Assembly (NCBI RefSeq): GCF_001279725.1
Contig: NZ_LGDE01000136.1
Span: 20,665 to 84,664 of the forward strand
Direction of reading: 5' to 3'
Source of the DNA: Streptomyces sp. WM4235
GTDB lineage: Bacteria > Actinomycetota > Actinomycetes > Streptomycetales > Streptomycetaceae
DNA length: 64,000 nt
Shown: in pieces, positions 34,941 to 43,389 of the stretch
Position numbering within the stretch: the stretch's first letter is position 1
How the letters are laid out: each line of letters begins with the position of its first letter
Position numbers and translations under genes: made by a program
Notes under the pieces: generated by a model
The model's input: the letters and a program-made list of their open reading frames with translations, nothing else
What the model was told of the DNA's origin: nothing
Database searches by the model: none

Positions 34941-36425
34941 GTGACCTCGCACACCGTCAGAGCGCCACGCAGGAGTCCGGCGGTGGCCCTCGTGGCCGCC
35001 GGGCTGCTCTCCACGCTCCTGGCCACCGCCGGACCGGCGGTCGCCAGCCCCGACCCGGGCGACGCGTTACCCGGCGTCGGATCCGCGCGGAACGCCGCAC
35101 CCGCCCAAGGCCGCGAACTCGCCCCCGGGGAGATCCCCGGTCAGGACGAGATCGTGCACAGCCGCAACATCAAGCCCCTCGCCAACATCCCCAGCGCCAA
35201 CCCCCAGGGCATCAACTCGGACCTGGCCTTCCAGGGCAGGTACGCCTACGCGGGCAGTTACGACGGCTTCACCATCTACGACATCGGCAACCCGAAGGCG
35301 CCCAAGACCGTCACCACGGTCCTGTGCCCCGGCGGGCAGAACGACGTATCGGTCTCCGGCGACCTGCTGTTCCTCTCCACCGACTCCTCGCGCAGCGACG
35401 ACTCCTGCAACAGCGTCTCGCAGCCCGCCACGGAGAAGTCCTCGTGGGAGGGCATCAAGATCTTCGACATCAAGGACAAGAAGAACCCCAAGTACATCAA
35501 GTCGGTGGAGACCGCCTGCGGCTCGCACACCCACACCCTGGTCCCGGGCGGCCGTGACATCTACCTCTACGTCTCCTCGTACTCGCCGAACGAGGCCTTC
35601 CCCGACTGCAAGCCGCCGCACGACGGCATCTCCGTCGTCAAGGTCCCGAAGAAGGCCCCGACGACGGCCTCGGTCGTCGCCTTCCCCGTCCTCTTCCCGG
35701 ACGGCGGGAACCCGGGAGCGCCCGCCAACCCCGGCGTCTCCAAGACCACCGGCTGCCACGACATCACCGTGCTCCCCTCGAAGAACCTCGCCGCCGGCGC
35801 CTGCATGGGCGACGGCATCCTCTTCGACATCAGCAAGCCCGAGCAGCCGCGGGTCATCGACCGGGTCCAGGACAACGTGAACTTCGCGTTCTGGCACTCC
35901 GCGACCTTCAACGAGCGCGCGAACAAGGTCGTGTTCACCGACGAATTGGGCGGCGGCAGCGGCGCCACCTGCAACGAGGCCACCGGCCCCGACCGGGGCG
36001 CGGACGGGATCTACGACATCACCGGGCGCGGGGACCAGCGCAAGCTCGTCTTCAAGAGCTACTTCAAGATCCCGCGGCTCCAGGCCGACACCGAGAACTG
36101 CGTGGCCCACAACGGCTCGCTGATCCCGGTCGGCGGCGGTCGCGACGTCATGGTGCAGGCCTGGTACCAGGGCGGGATCTCGGTGTGGGACTTCACCGAC
36201 TCCACCCGGCCCAGGGAGATCGCGTACTTCGAGCGCGGCCCCCTGACCACCGACACGCTCGGCCTCGGCGGTTCCTGGTCGGCGTACTACTACAACGGAC
36301 ACATCTACTCGAACGACATCGTCAAGGGCCTCGACGTGCTGCGGCTCGACGACCGGCGCACCGACAGCGCCAAGTGGGTGCGGATGGACGGCCTCAACGT
36401 GCAGACGCAACCCGAGTACCACTGA
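34941..36425 (+). CDS. Secreted LVIVD-repeat beta-propeller protein
   Basis: 494 aa from GTG 34941 with GGGAGG upstream. A Sec signal (SPAVALVAAGLLSTLLATAG) precedes a mature chain starting near residue 38. Repeats such as YAYAGSYDGFTIYDIGNP, GIKIFDIKDKKNPKYIKSV and GDGILFDISKPEQPRVIDRV are LVIVD-type propeller blades. CGSHTHTLVPGG, FWHSATFNE and NCVAHNGSLIP hold conserved histidines that may bind metal. Function unknown; the divergent DUF305 lipoprotein suggests a shared extracellular metal or redox role. Confidence 0.88.
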   Translation: MTSHTVRAPRRSPAVALVAAGLLSTLLATAGPAVASPDPGDALPGVGSARNAAPAQGRELAPGEIPGQDEIVHSRNIKPLANIPSANPQGINSDLAFQGRYAYAGSYDGFTIYDIGNPKAPKTVTTVLCPGGQNDVSVSGDLLFLSTDSSRSDDSCNSVSQPATEKSSWEGIKIFDIKDKKNPKYIKSVETACGSHTHTLVPGGRDIYLYVSSYSPNEAFPDCKPPHDGISVVKVPKKAPTTASVVAFPVLFPDGGNPGAPANPGVSKTTGCHDITVLPSKNLAAGACMGDGILFDISKPEQPRVIDRVQDNVNFAFWHSATFNERANKVVFTDELGGGSGATCNEATGPDRGADGIYDITGRGDQRKLVFKSYFKIPRLQADTENCVAHNGSLIPVGGGRDVMVQAWYQGGISVWDFTDSTRPREIAYFERGPLTTDTLGLGGSWSAYYYNGHIYSNDIVKGLDVLRLDDRRTDSAKWVRMDGLNVQTQPEYH

Positions 36426-36446
36426 CCCCGCCCGACGACAGGGCAC

Positions 36447-37076
36447 TCACCGTGCCGAGGGGAACGATCCGCCGGGCGGCCCGCCGTCCGGCGGGTCGCC
36501 CATCTCCCAGTCCAACGCGTACCGCTGGAACAGCTCGGCCCGCAGCCGGGTCTGCGGCATCGGCGCTCCCGGCAGCAGCACCGCCACCACCGCGCCCATC
36601 AGCAGGGCCCGCAGCAGCGGGTAGTCGGTGTCCACGTCCGCCGACCCGTATCGGGCGACCGTGTCCCGCAGCAGCTCCGCGAGCCGTTGTTGTTCGACGC
36701 ACTGGACGAACCCCTCCGCCTGGAGGATGCCCGCCATGTGGGTCCGCATCAGCCGCGGCCGGTCCCGGGCGAGGCCCAGGATCGCGTCGATCGCCCGGGC
36801 CAGCCGCTCGCGGCCGTCATCCGCCGGAGGATCCCGTTCCAGGGCCGCTTCCAAGGTCAGGTGCATCAGACGGTGCACGGCCGACTGGAGCAACTGTCGC
36901 TTGCCGGGGAAGTAGTACGAGACCAGGCCGCGGGCCGCGCCCGCGCGGTCCGCGATGTCGCCGAGGGTCGTGGCCTCGTAGCCGCGCTCGGCGACGAGTT
37001 CGACCGTGGCCTGCAGCAGCCGCTCCCGGGAACGTCTACGCAATTCTTCATTGACCGATGCGCTGCGCGGGGACAT
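36447..37076 (-). CDS. TetR family transcriptional regulator
   Basis: 209 aa. The N-terminal HTH is LLQATVELVAERGYEATTLG with GAARGLVSYYFPGKRQLL as recognition helix and TetR signature; the rest is a helical ligand-binding domain. RBS GGAG precedes ATG 37076. The -10 TATATT and an overlapping GGCT-GCG-AGCC dyad lie just upstream, consistent with autorepression. The target is not obvious: the upstream membrane protein gene on the same strand is separated by a terminator. Confidence 0.92.
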   Translation of the reverse strand: MSPRSASVNEELRRRSRERLLQATVELVAERGYEATTLGDIADRAGAARGLVSYYFPGKRQLLQSAVHRLMHLTLEAALERDPPADDGRERLARAIDAILGLARDRPRLMRTHMAGILQAEGFVQCVEQQRLAELLRDTVARYGSADVDTDYPLLRALLMGAVVAVLLPGAPMPQTRLRAELFQRYALDWEMGDPPDGGPPGGSFPSAR

Positions 37077-37095
37077 GCTTACTCCTGCGTTGACT

Positions 37096-37112
37096 GGCTG
37101 CGAGCCAATATA
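37096..37112 (-). promoter_or_regulatory. TetR promoter and candidate operator
   Basis: On the minus strand, TATATT (37107-37112) forms a near-consensus -10 and is followed by the dyad GGCT-CGC-AGCC (37096-37106) at the expected transcription start, 20-30 bp before the TetR ATG. This is a textbook autorepression layout. Confidence 0.65.
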
Positions 37113-37130
37113 CTCAGCGCACGAGATCGT

Positions 37131-37165
37131 CTGCTCTGGGCGACGCGGGGGATCGCCCAGAGCAG
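37131..37165 (-). terminator. Terminator of the membrane protein gene
   Basis: A 13-bp perfect stem, CTGCTCTGGGCGA (37131-37143) with its complement at 37153-37165, and a 9-nt loop. It lies 29 bp past the membrane protein stop and just upstream of the TetR promoter. Confidence 0.85.
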
Positions 37166-37193
37166 GCAGGATCCGGCGGTCTGCTGAAACGAT

Positions 37194-38006
37194 TCAGCCG
37201 GGCACCTGTTGATCAGGCGAGCCGGCCGGCTCCTCCTGTCGGCGCAGCAGTCGGGTGGTCAAACCGCCGACGACGATCAGGCCGACGCCGAGCCACCACG
37301 TGTTGTCGAAGATCAGCACGGCGATCCCCACCGGGATCAGCAGCCCGGCCAGCGGGAGCAGCAGTCTGGAGACCGGCGGTGCGGGCAGGCCGCGGGCCTT
37401 GGCGCGCGCGACGTCGGGGTACCACTCGGTGAAGCGCAGGGCCGCCACGATCGCCAGGATCTGGATGATCCAGCCCGTCCAGATGTTGTTCGGGTTGCGC
37501 AGCACCAGGTCGCCGAAGGCGCCCGCGACGGCGGCCACCAGGAAGGCGAGCCCCCAGACCCCGGTGATCGCGTAGTTGGTCCGCAGGAAGGCGGGCGTCT
37601 TCCAGAGCGAGGGGTCCACGCGCTCGCGGGCGTACTGGAGGGTGAAGGGCATCCGCACGGCCATGGACCCGAACGCGATGACCACCAGGGCGATGTTGGA
37701 GACCTCGCCGGCGTACGTTTCCAGCCACCGCAGGGTGCCCGGACTCGCCGTGAGGCCCACGATGCTCAGGACTCCGAAGAACACCAGGTCGGACAGTTCC
37801 AGAAGCTTCCACGACGAGCCGCGGTCGACCAGTCGGCCCCCCACCACGAGGGTCAGCGAGATCACCAGGGCCAGCGCCACCGCCCACTCGAACCGCCCCG
37901 GCCCCACCAGCAGGGAGAACGCGATCCAGGGGGAGATGCCGACGAAGGGACTGTTCAGGATGCCGGCCACCTTGCCGGCGACGGGGGAATGGGTCGCTCT
38001 TGCCAT
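37194..38006 (-). CDS. Integral membrane protein of unknown function
   Basis: 270 aa from ATG 38006 with GGAAGG upstream; an earlier in-frame start at 38033 is possible. It has about seven hydrophobic segments, for example ISPWIAFSLLVGPGRFEWAV, LVFFGVLSIVGLTA, VWGLAFLVAAVAGAFG and LVPLAGLLIPVGIAVLIF-like regions. The fourth segment region has SMAVRMPFTLQYARERVDPS, conserved-looking polar residues. I cannot assign a family. It is followed by a strong terminator and is probably monocistronic. Confidence 0.75.
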   Translation of the reverse strand: MARATHSPVAGKVAGILNSPFVGISPWIAFSLLVGPGRFEWAVALALVISLTLVVGGRLVDRGSSWKLLELSDLVFFGVLSIVGLTASPGTLRWLETYAGEVSNIALVVIAFGSMAVRMPFTLQYARERVDPSLWKTPAFLRTNYAITGVWGLAFLVAAVAGAFGDLVLRNPNNIWTGWIIQILAIVAALRFTEWYPDVARAKARGLPAPPVSRLLLPLAGLLIPVGIAVLIFDNTWWLGVGLIVVGGLTTRLLRRQEEPAGSPDQQVPG

Positions 38007-38146
38007 GGGCTCCGGCCTTCCTGCCGCCCGCACCCTGCCTCAGGTTCGTGCCTCACGTTCCAACGTACGCCGGACCGTCGCGTTCGACGCGGGGAGCGGG
38101 ACCTCCGCGAACGGGACCAGGCCGGTCGGGTCGCGGGCCGAACGGA

Positions 38147-38599
38147 TCAGCGGGGCGGCAGCAGGAAGTGCGCGCCGACCCCGGCCCCGTCCACGTGCAC
38201 GACGTGCGCACCCACCCGGACCGTCTGGGTGCCGCCGACGCGCCACGACCCCTCGTCCCCACGCGTCCCCCCGGCCGCCCCGGCGGCGTCGCCCCCCTCG
38301 TCGGCCCCGTCGCCCAGGGGGATCCAGACCTCCAGGAAGGTGCTCCCGTCGAGGTTCGTGCCGGTCTCCACCAGGCCCGCCCCCTCCCGGCGCAGGGTTC
38401 CCACGTCGTGCCCGGGGACGCCCACCTCGTGGTGGAAGGTGACCTGCCCGCCCTCGTAGGAGGTGGTGCCGGCGAAACCGCGACTGTCCGCGTAGAACCT
38501 GCCGCTCTGGAGCCACACGACGGTGTCGGTCTCCCGCAGCGGTCCGCCGTCACGGCTGATTCCGGCGCGCGACCAGGCGCCGCGCGAGGGTGCGTCCAT
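38147..38599 (-). CDS. Hypothetical small protein
   Basis: 150 aa from ATG 38599; CAGGCT lies 6 nt upstream on the minus strand, suggesting a leaderless start. The composition is beta-rich (VVWLQSGRFYADSRGFAGTT, QVTFHHEVGVPGHDVGTL, GSTFLEVWIPLG) and recalls a lipocalin-like or calycin barrel that reports ligand binding, but I do not recognise a family. A glycine/alanine-rich acidic loop (about residues 95-115) interrupts the fold. No signal peptide. Confidence 0.6.
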   Translation of the reverse strand: MDAPSRGAWSRAGISRDGGPLRETDTVVWLQSGRFYADSRGFAGTTSYEGGQVTFHHEVGVPGHDVGTLRREGAGLVETGTNLDGSTFLEVWIPLGDGADEGGDAAGAAGGTRGDEGSWRVGGTQTVRVGAHVVHVDGAGVGAHFLLPPR

Positions 38600-38707
38600 G
38601 ATCAGAGCCTGCCACAGGACCTGCCGAGGACCCCGACCGGCGTGGCGCGCCGGACGCACGCATCCTGGGCACAGGAGCCGTCGCCCGACCGACGGGATCG
38701 CGATCCC

Positions 38708-39370
38708 TCAGGCGGGGCCGGGTGCTCCGGGCGACGCGGGGGGTCGCCCGGAGCGGGGCCGCCACAGCGTCACGAGCGCGACCAGGGCCACGCCCAGCAG
38801 CCAGCCGGCGAGCACGTCCGAGAACCAGTGGACGCCGAGGTAGAGCCGGGTGAGGCCGACCCCGACGACCGAGACGACGGCGAGGGTCCACGCGGCGGCC
38901 GCCTTCGTCCTCGGGGTCTGCTCGGGCAGCAGCCAGAGCAGCGTTCCGCACACCACGGTCGCCGTCATCGCGTGCCCGGACGGATACGCGGCGAAGTGGG
39001 CCGAGTCCACCGGGTCCGGCCACTCCGGCCGCTCCCGACCCACCAGCGCCTTCAACCCCTGCTGCACCACCGAGGCCACGAGGGCGGCGACCGCGACCCG
39101 CATCGCGCGGTTGCGGTCACCCCGCCACCACAACAGGAGGCAGGCGGCCGCGGCCAGGGCGCGCATGGTCCACGGGTCCCAGACCCAGTCGGAGAGCACC
39201 CGCGCCAGGTGGGTGACCCCGGGGTGCGTGACGGCGTGCGCGTGCAGGTCCCGGGCGACCCCGTCGTCGAAGGAGATCAGCGGGTCCCACCGTCTCACCA
39301 CGAGCACCGTCAGAACGGCGGCGAGCAGCGCGCAGGAGATCCCGGCAATCCGTACGAGGTCATTCCGCAT
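38708..39370 (-). CDS. PAP2-family membrane phosphatase
   Basis: 220 aa with about five spans. All three catalytic motifs are present: K107-x6-R114-P (KALVGRERP), P130-SGH133 and R175-x5-H181-x3-D185 (TRLYLGVHWFSDV). Such enzymes remove phosphate from undecaprenyl diphosphate, phosphatidate or phosphatidylglycerol phosphate on the outer face of the membrane. The M56 peptidase gene begins upstream and its stop is 33 bp before this start, so they may be co-transcribed. Confidence 0.93.
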   Translation of the reverse strand: MRNDLVRIAGISCALLAAVLTVLVVRRWDPLISFDDGVARDLHAHAVTHPGVTHLARVLSDWVWDPWTMRALAAAACLLLWWRGDRNRAMRVAVAALVASVVQQGLKALVGRERPEWPDPVDSAHFAAYPSGHAMTATVVCGTLLWLLPEQTPRTKAAAAWTLAVVSVVGVGLTRLYLGVHWFSDVLAGWLLGVALVALVTLWRPRSGRPPASPGAPGPA

Positions 39371-39403
39371 GCGGAGATCCTCGCACCGCTCGCGACCGGG
39401 GCC

Positions 39404-40342
39404 CTACGTCAGCGCGCTGAGGCCCGGTACGAACGCGACCAGCAGCGGCACCGCCGGGACCAGGGTCGCCAGGGCCGTCAGACGCAGCCGACGGACCGGT
39501 GACAGGCGGGGCGCCGCCGACAGCAGGCGCCGCACCCGCTGCGGTACGTGGGCCTGCGGGGTGGGGCAGGGGCCGAAGACACCGCGGTCCTCGTTGAGCC
39601 CCACCAGGGCGAGCGCGATCGTCAGCCGCCCGAAGCGCCGCGAGGCCACGTCGTCGGCGGCGAGCTCCACCAACCGGTGCATCTCGGCCTCGAACGCCGC
39701 GAACACCGGGATCTGCGGGAACCCCTGGGCGAGCGCCCGCGAGCAGTGCAACAACCAGTCGTGCCGGGCCGCCACGTGACCCTGTTCGTGCGCCAGCACC
39801 GCGTCCAGCTGGCTGCCCTTGAGCCGCCCCAACGCCGCGGTGCTGACCACCAGGCGCGGGACCGCCCCCGGCTGCCACCACGCCTCGGGCCGGGAACCCT
39901 CCAGGACGACGAGGCGCGCCGCCGCGGGGTCCTCGCCGGGCAACAGCGGGGCCCGGTCCCGGAGTTCGGCCGCCCCCACGCGCCGTCGGGCCCGCGCCCG
40001 CAGCACCTCGCGCGTCAGCATCGCGCCCGTCCACAGTCCGCCGCCCGCGAGGACCAGCGCGGTGCCGATGGCCCAGGGCCCGCCCGCCGTACCCAGCGCG
40101 TACGCGTCGGCCACCCCGTGCGGCGCGGACGCGAAGAGCCGGCCCCGGACCGCCGGCCAGGCGGCCGCCGCGCTCAAGACCATCGACAGCGCCAGGCACA
40201 GGAGCACCGCGCCCACCACGCACTGCCACACCCACAGCGCGACGACCGGCTCGCGGTCGGGCCATCGGGCCCGGGCCAGCAGACGGGGAGCGAGCACAGC
40301 GGTCAGTGCGCCGAGCAGCAGAAGGGCGGCGGGGACCATCAT
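39404..40342 (-). CDS. M56 family membrane metallopeptidase (BlaR1-like)
   Basis: 312 aa from ATG 40342, with TAGGCT 7 nt upstream on the minus strand (leaderless). Three or four spans surround a cytoplasmic zinc protease domain with HEQGH (H185, E186, H189) in AVLAHEQGHVAARHDWLLH. BlaR1/MecR1-type proteins cut repressors of the BlaI family. No BlaI/CopY regulator is encoded next to it, so its target lies elsewhere or the protein has another job. It lies 92 bp after the DUF5134 gene, a frequent actinobacterial partner. Confidence 0.9.
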   Translation of the reverse strand: MMVPAALLLLGALTAVLAPRLLARARWPDREPVVALWVWQCVVGAVLLCLALSMVLSAAAAWPAVRGRLFASAPHGVADAYALGTAGGPWAIGTALVLAGGGLWTGAMLTREVLRARARRRVGAAELRDRAPLLPGEDPAAARLVVLEGSRPEAWWQPGAVPRLVVSTAALGRLKGSQLDAVLAHEQGHVAARHDWLLHCSRALAQGFPQIPVFAAFEAEMHRLVELAADDVASRRFGRLTIALALVGLNEDRGVFGPCPTPQAHVPQRVRRLLSAAPRLSPVRRLRLTALATLVPAVPLLVAFVPGLSALT

Positions 40343-40434
40343 GGTCGCCAGCCTATGAGCGCGAGACCTCCCCCGGGTATCGCCTCGGCGCATTGGTGAC
40401 GCAGGACACGTGCCGGTGCGGCCCGCCCGGGACC

Positions 40435-41028
40435 TCACATGCCCGGCAGCATCGCCAACATGCCGATGCCCATGGCGAGTCGACAGGCCCGGGTCAGTTC
40501 GCCGGTCCCGCCGACGGCCGACGCGAGGGACTGCCCGCCCGCCGCGGACACCACGGGCCGCCCGCCCCCGCCGGCCATCAGCCGGGCCCCCGCGAGCAGC
40601 ACGTACCCCGTGAAGTAGACGAGCAGCACCCCGGTCACCAGCGGCATCCCCCGCGCCGCCCCGACCGCCGGGCCGTGCCCGTGTCCGGCTGTCATCGCCA
40701 GGCCCTGGTAGGCCATGTAGGCCATCGCCAGGGAGCCCACCAGGTGGTGCGCGTGGTGGGCGCCGTCGCGCAGCAGCCACAGCGCGTGCAGGGCGGCGCC
40801 GCAGAACGCGCCCAGCAGGATCCGCGCGCCCCACGCCCCGGTCCCCGGCGGTACGGCCATCACGGCCATCCCGAGTCCCATCACGGCCTCGCCCGCCGCC
40901 GGCCCGCGGCCCTCCCCGCCGGCTCTGCTCGCGCGCAGCAGACAGTAGGTCCCGCTCACGGCGCACAGCAGCACGAGCAGCCAGGCGGAAAGGACGGAGG
41001 AGATGGAGGACATCGCGGATCCGTGCAC
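40435..41028 (-). CDS. DUF5134 membrane protein
   Basis: 197 aa from GTG 41028 with a G-rich ribosome site (GGGGGG) 7 nt upstream; ATG 41013 is an alternative. About six spans carry polar residues typical of the family, for example WLLRDGAHHAHHLVGSLAMAYMAYQGL, shown here as a His-rich span (HHAHH near residue 95). His and Met residues within the spans suggest copper handling. It precedes the M56 peptidase gene on the same strand. Function is not established. Confidence 0.82.
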   Translation of the reverse strand: MHGSAMSSISSVLSAWLLVLLCAVSGTYCLLRASRAGGEGRGPAAGEAVMGLGMAVMAVPPGTGAWGARILLGAFCGAALHALWLLRDGAHHAHHLVGSLAMAYMAYQGLAMTAGHGHGPAVGAARGMPLVTGVLLVYFTGYVLLAGARLMAGGGGRPVVSAAGGQSLASAVGGTGELTRACRLAMGIGMLAMLPGM

Positions 41029-41159
41029 GGCGGAACCCCCCGGTTCGTCGGCTTCACCGGAAGAGATGCCCCTGTCCGCAGGTCCGCACGCCGGCCCGGG
41101 TTAGGCTCTCCATACCGTGCCAGGCGCGGCATGTGCCCAGAGGAAGAACGGAGCCGTCG

Positions 41160-41699
41160 ATGTCGACCGCCCACCCCACCGAACTGAGTTATCGCAGCGC
41201 CGTCGAGGCCGACGTGCCGGAACTCGTGGCGCTCGTCGAGTCGGCCTACCGCGGGGACGCCAGCCGCGGCGGCTGGACCACGGAGGCGGACCACCTCGAC
41301 GGACAGCGCACCGACGAGAACGGTGTCCGCCAGGTCATCGGCGGCCCGGACAGCGTGCTCCTCGTCGTCGAACGCGCGGGCGAGATCGTCGCCTGCTGTC
41401 ACCTCGCGCACCGCGGCGACCACGCCTACTTCGGGATGTTCGCCGTCCGCCCCGGCCTTCAGGGCGGCGGCCTCGGCAAGGAGATCCTGGCCGAGGCGGA
41501 GCGCCGCGCCCGAGAGCAGTGGGACGTCAAGGAGATGCGGATGACGGTGATCAACGTACGGGAGGAGCTCATCGCCTACTACGTGCGCCGCGGCTACGCG
41601 CGCACCGGCGAGCTGAGCCCCTTCCCGTACGGCGACGAGCGCTTCGGCAAGCCGCGCCGTGAGGACCTGGCCTTCGAACTGCTGGTCAAGTCCCTGTAG
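41160..41699 (+). CDS. GNAT family N-acetyltransferase
   Basis: 179 aa from ATG 41160 with GGAAGAACGGAG upstream and a TAGGCT -10 at 41102-41107. The acetyl-CoA loop is PGLQGGGLGKEILAEAE, with FAVRPGLQ before it and AYYVRRGYARTGEL as the C-terminal GNAT motif. Substrate unknown. It sits alone between two minus-strand genes. Confidence 0.9.
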   Translation: MSTAHPTELSYRSAVEADVPELVALVESAYRGDASRGGWTTEADHLDGQRTDENGVRQVIGGPDSVLLVVERAGEIVACCHLAHRGDHAYFGMFAVRPGLQGGGLGKEILAEAERRAREQWDVKEMRMTVINVREELIAYYVRRGYARTGELSPFPYGDERFGKPRREDLAFELLVKSL

Positions 41700-41742
41700 C
41701 GCGCCCTGCGGTTGGCCGGGTCCCGGCGCTCGACGCGACTGG

Positions 41743-42435
41743 TCAGGCGGTGAAGCGGCCCGTGCTGCGGATCTCCGGGAAGTCCGTGATCACGCCGTCC
41801 AGTTGGAGGGCGCGCGCCAGCCGCAGGTGCTCCAGGGTGTTGACGGTCCGCCCGGTCACCCGCAGCCCCTCCGCGTGGAGCGACTCCACAAGCGCCAGGT
41901 TGAGTCGGTGGATCTCCAGGGCGACGGTCTCGGCGCCCGCTGCCGGCGCCCGGTCCTCGATGACCCTGCGCTGCGCCTCGTGCCGGTCGGCGTAGAGGCA
42001 GCCGCGCACGCCCGGCACCAGCCGGGTGACCTCCGCGAGCACCGCGTCGTCGTACGAGGCGACCTCGACCCGCGAGGTCAGGTCGCGGCGCAGGATCCAC
42101 CGGGCGAGCGCCTCGGCGGTGGCCGGGTCCTGGACGCAGGCCTGGAGCGGTACCTCCACCGCGTCCGCCACCTCGTCCAGGACCGGCACCCGTTCGCCCT
42201 GCCCGGCGTCCAGCGTGCGCAGTTCGGCCAGGGTGAGTTCGGCGACGGGGCCGGCTCCGTCGGTGGTGCGGTCCACCTCCTCGTCGTGCAGTACGACGAG
42301 GGCGCCGTCCTTGCTCAGGCGTACATCCAGGGCGATGACGTCCATGCCGGATCGCTGCGCGCGGGCGAACGACCGCAGCGTGTTCTCCGGTTCGACGCCC
42401 ATGACCCCGCGATGACCGATGGTGAGGAAAGTCAA
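41743..42435 (-). CDS. Glycerophosphodiester phosphodiesterase
   Basis: 230 aa from TTG 42435, chosen because AGAGAA lies just upstream and the family start FLTIGHRG follows at once; no ATG or GTG is better placed. The active-site pieces are H8-R9 and E17-N18 (GHRGVMGVEPENT), then IALDVRLSKDG and LHDEEVDRTTDG with the second catalytic histidine. It releases glycerol 3-phosphate from glycerophosphodiesters. No signal peptide, so cytoplasmic. A 236-bp gap to the PadR gene holds nothing recognisable. Confidence 0.9.
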   Translation of the reverse strand: MTFLTIGHRGVMGVEPENTLRSFARAQRSGMDVIALDVRLSKDGALVVLHDEEVDRTTDGAGPVAELTLAELRTLDAGQGERVPVLDEVADAVEVPLQACVQDPATAEALARWILRRDLTSRVEVASYDDAVLAEVTRLVPGVRGCLYADRHEAQRRVIEDRAPAAGAETVALEIHRLNLALVESLHAEGLRVTGRTVNTLEHLRLARALQLDGVITDFPEIRSTGRFTA

Positions 42436-42671
42436 GGTTCTCTCGCTTCCGTCGACGGCGGCTCCCCGCACGGTCGCGGTGTCCCGACCGGCCGCGCGCG
42501 GTGAGGCGCATGCTAGTGCGCCGACCGTGCGATGGGACCGCCCGTGCGGGGCGCGCGGGAGCGTGCCGGCCTTTTCCCGTCGGGCTCGTACGGCCCGCCG
42601 GGCCGTCCCCGTGTCACCCGGGCGTGGGCGCGTCCCCATCGGCTTGACGGACGTACGCCGGCGTCCGTGAC

Positions 42672-43340
42672 TCAGGCCCCGGCGCCGGGTCCGCCCTCGG
42701 TTCCGGCGGTGCTCGCTCCGGCGCCGGGAGCGGTCTCGGCCCGCGGGGCGGCGACCGCCTCGACCTCGGCCAGGTCGGCCAGCAGGGCCTCGGCCAGCTC
42801 CAGCTCGGCCAGGTGCTGCCGCTCGCTCCAACGCAGCGCGAGGGTGGGGAAGGCCCACTCGCTCACCCCGCCCGCGTGTTCCACGGCCTCCCGAACGGCG
42901 GCCAGTTCGCCCCGGGTCCGTTCCAGATGGTCCTCCACCATCGCGCGCAGCAGCGCCGGTTCGGCCAGGTGTCCGAGCCAGATCCGCAGCAGCAGCCCGT
43001 GCTTGAGGACCGGGGGCCCGGCCTCGGCGGTGTCCGAGGCCCAGCCGGCCAGGGCAGTGCGGCCCGCGTCGGTGATGGCGTAGCGCCGCTTGGTCCGCAC
43101 TTCCTCGGGGCCCGAGCGGACGGATGCCGCGTACCCCAGTTCCTCCAGGCGGCGCAGTTCGGCGTAGATCTGGCTGATCGCCGGCGACCAGTAGAAGAAC
43201 CGCAGTGAGGAGTCCGCCCACTTCTTCAGCTCGTAGCCCGTGCGTTCCCCGGGGAAGGACAGCAGGCCGAGAACCGCCCACGCGGTCGGCGGAAGGACCT
43301 GCGGGAGGTCTTGCTTCCTCGACTTATTACTACTAGTCAT
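42672..43340 (-). CDS. PadR family transcriptional regulator
   Basis: 222 aa from ATG 43340. The winged HTH (about 15-100) is TAWAVLGLLSFPGERTGYEL with SPAISQIYAELRRLEELGYA as recognition helix and YAITDAGRTALAGW as the wing end; a C-terminal helical Vir_act_alpha_C domain follows. The long Ala/Pro tail is probably disordered. It is divergent from the LLM flavoenzyme gene with 49 bp between starts, so that gene is the likely target. Confidence 0.9.
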   Translation of the reverse strand: MTSSNKSRKQDLPQVLPPTAWAVLGLLSFPGERTGYELKKWADSSLRFFYWSPAISQIYAELRRLEELGYAASVRSGPEEVRTKRRYAITDAGRTALAGWASDTAEAGPPVLKHGLLLRIWLGHLAEPALLRAMVEDHLERTRGELAAVREAVEHAGGVSEWAFPTLALRWSERQHLAELELAEALLADLAEVEAVAAPRAETAPGAGASTAGTEGGPGAGA

Positions 43341-43389
43341 ATTCCGAATCGAAGCAAGGCCGGGCACGGGACGCAACTCTGGAGGCATC

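Noticed and set aside
38147..38599. Assigning this protein to a lipocalin or other named family
   Set aside because: Beta-rich appearance alone is not enough; left as hypothetical.
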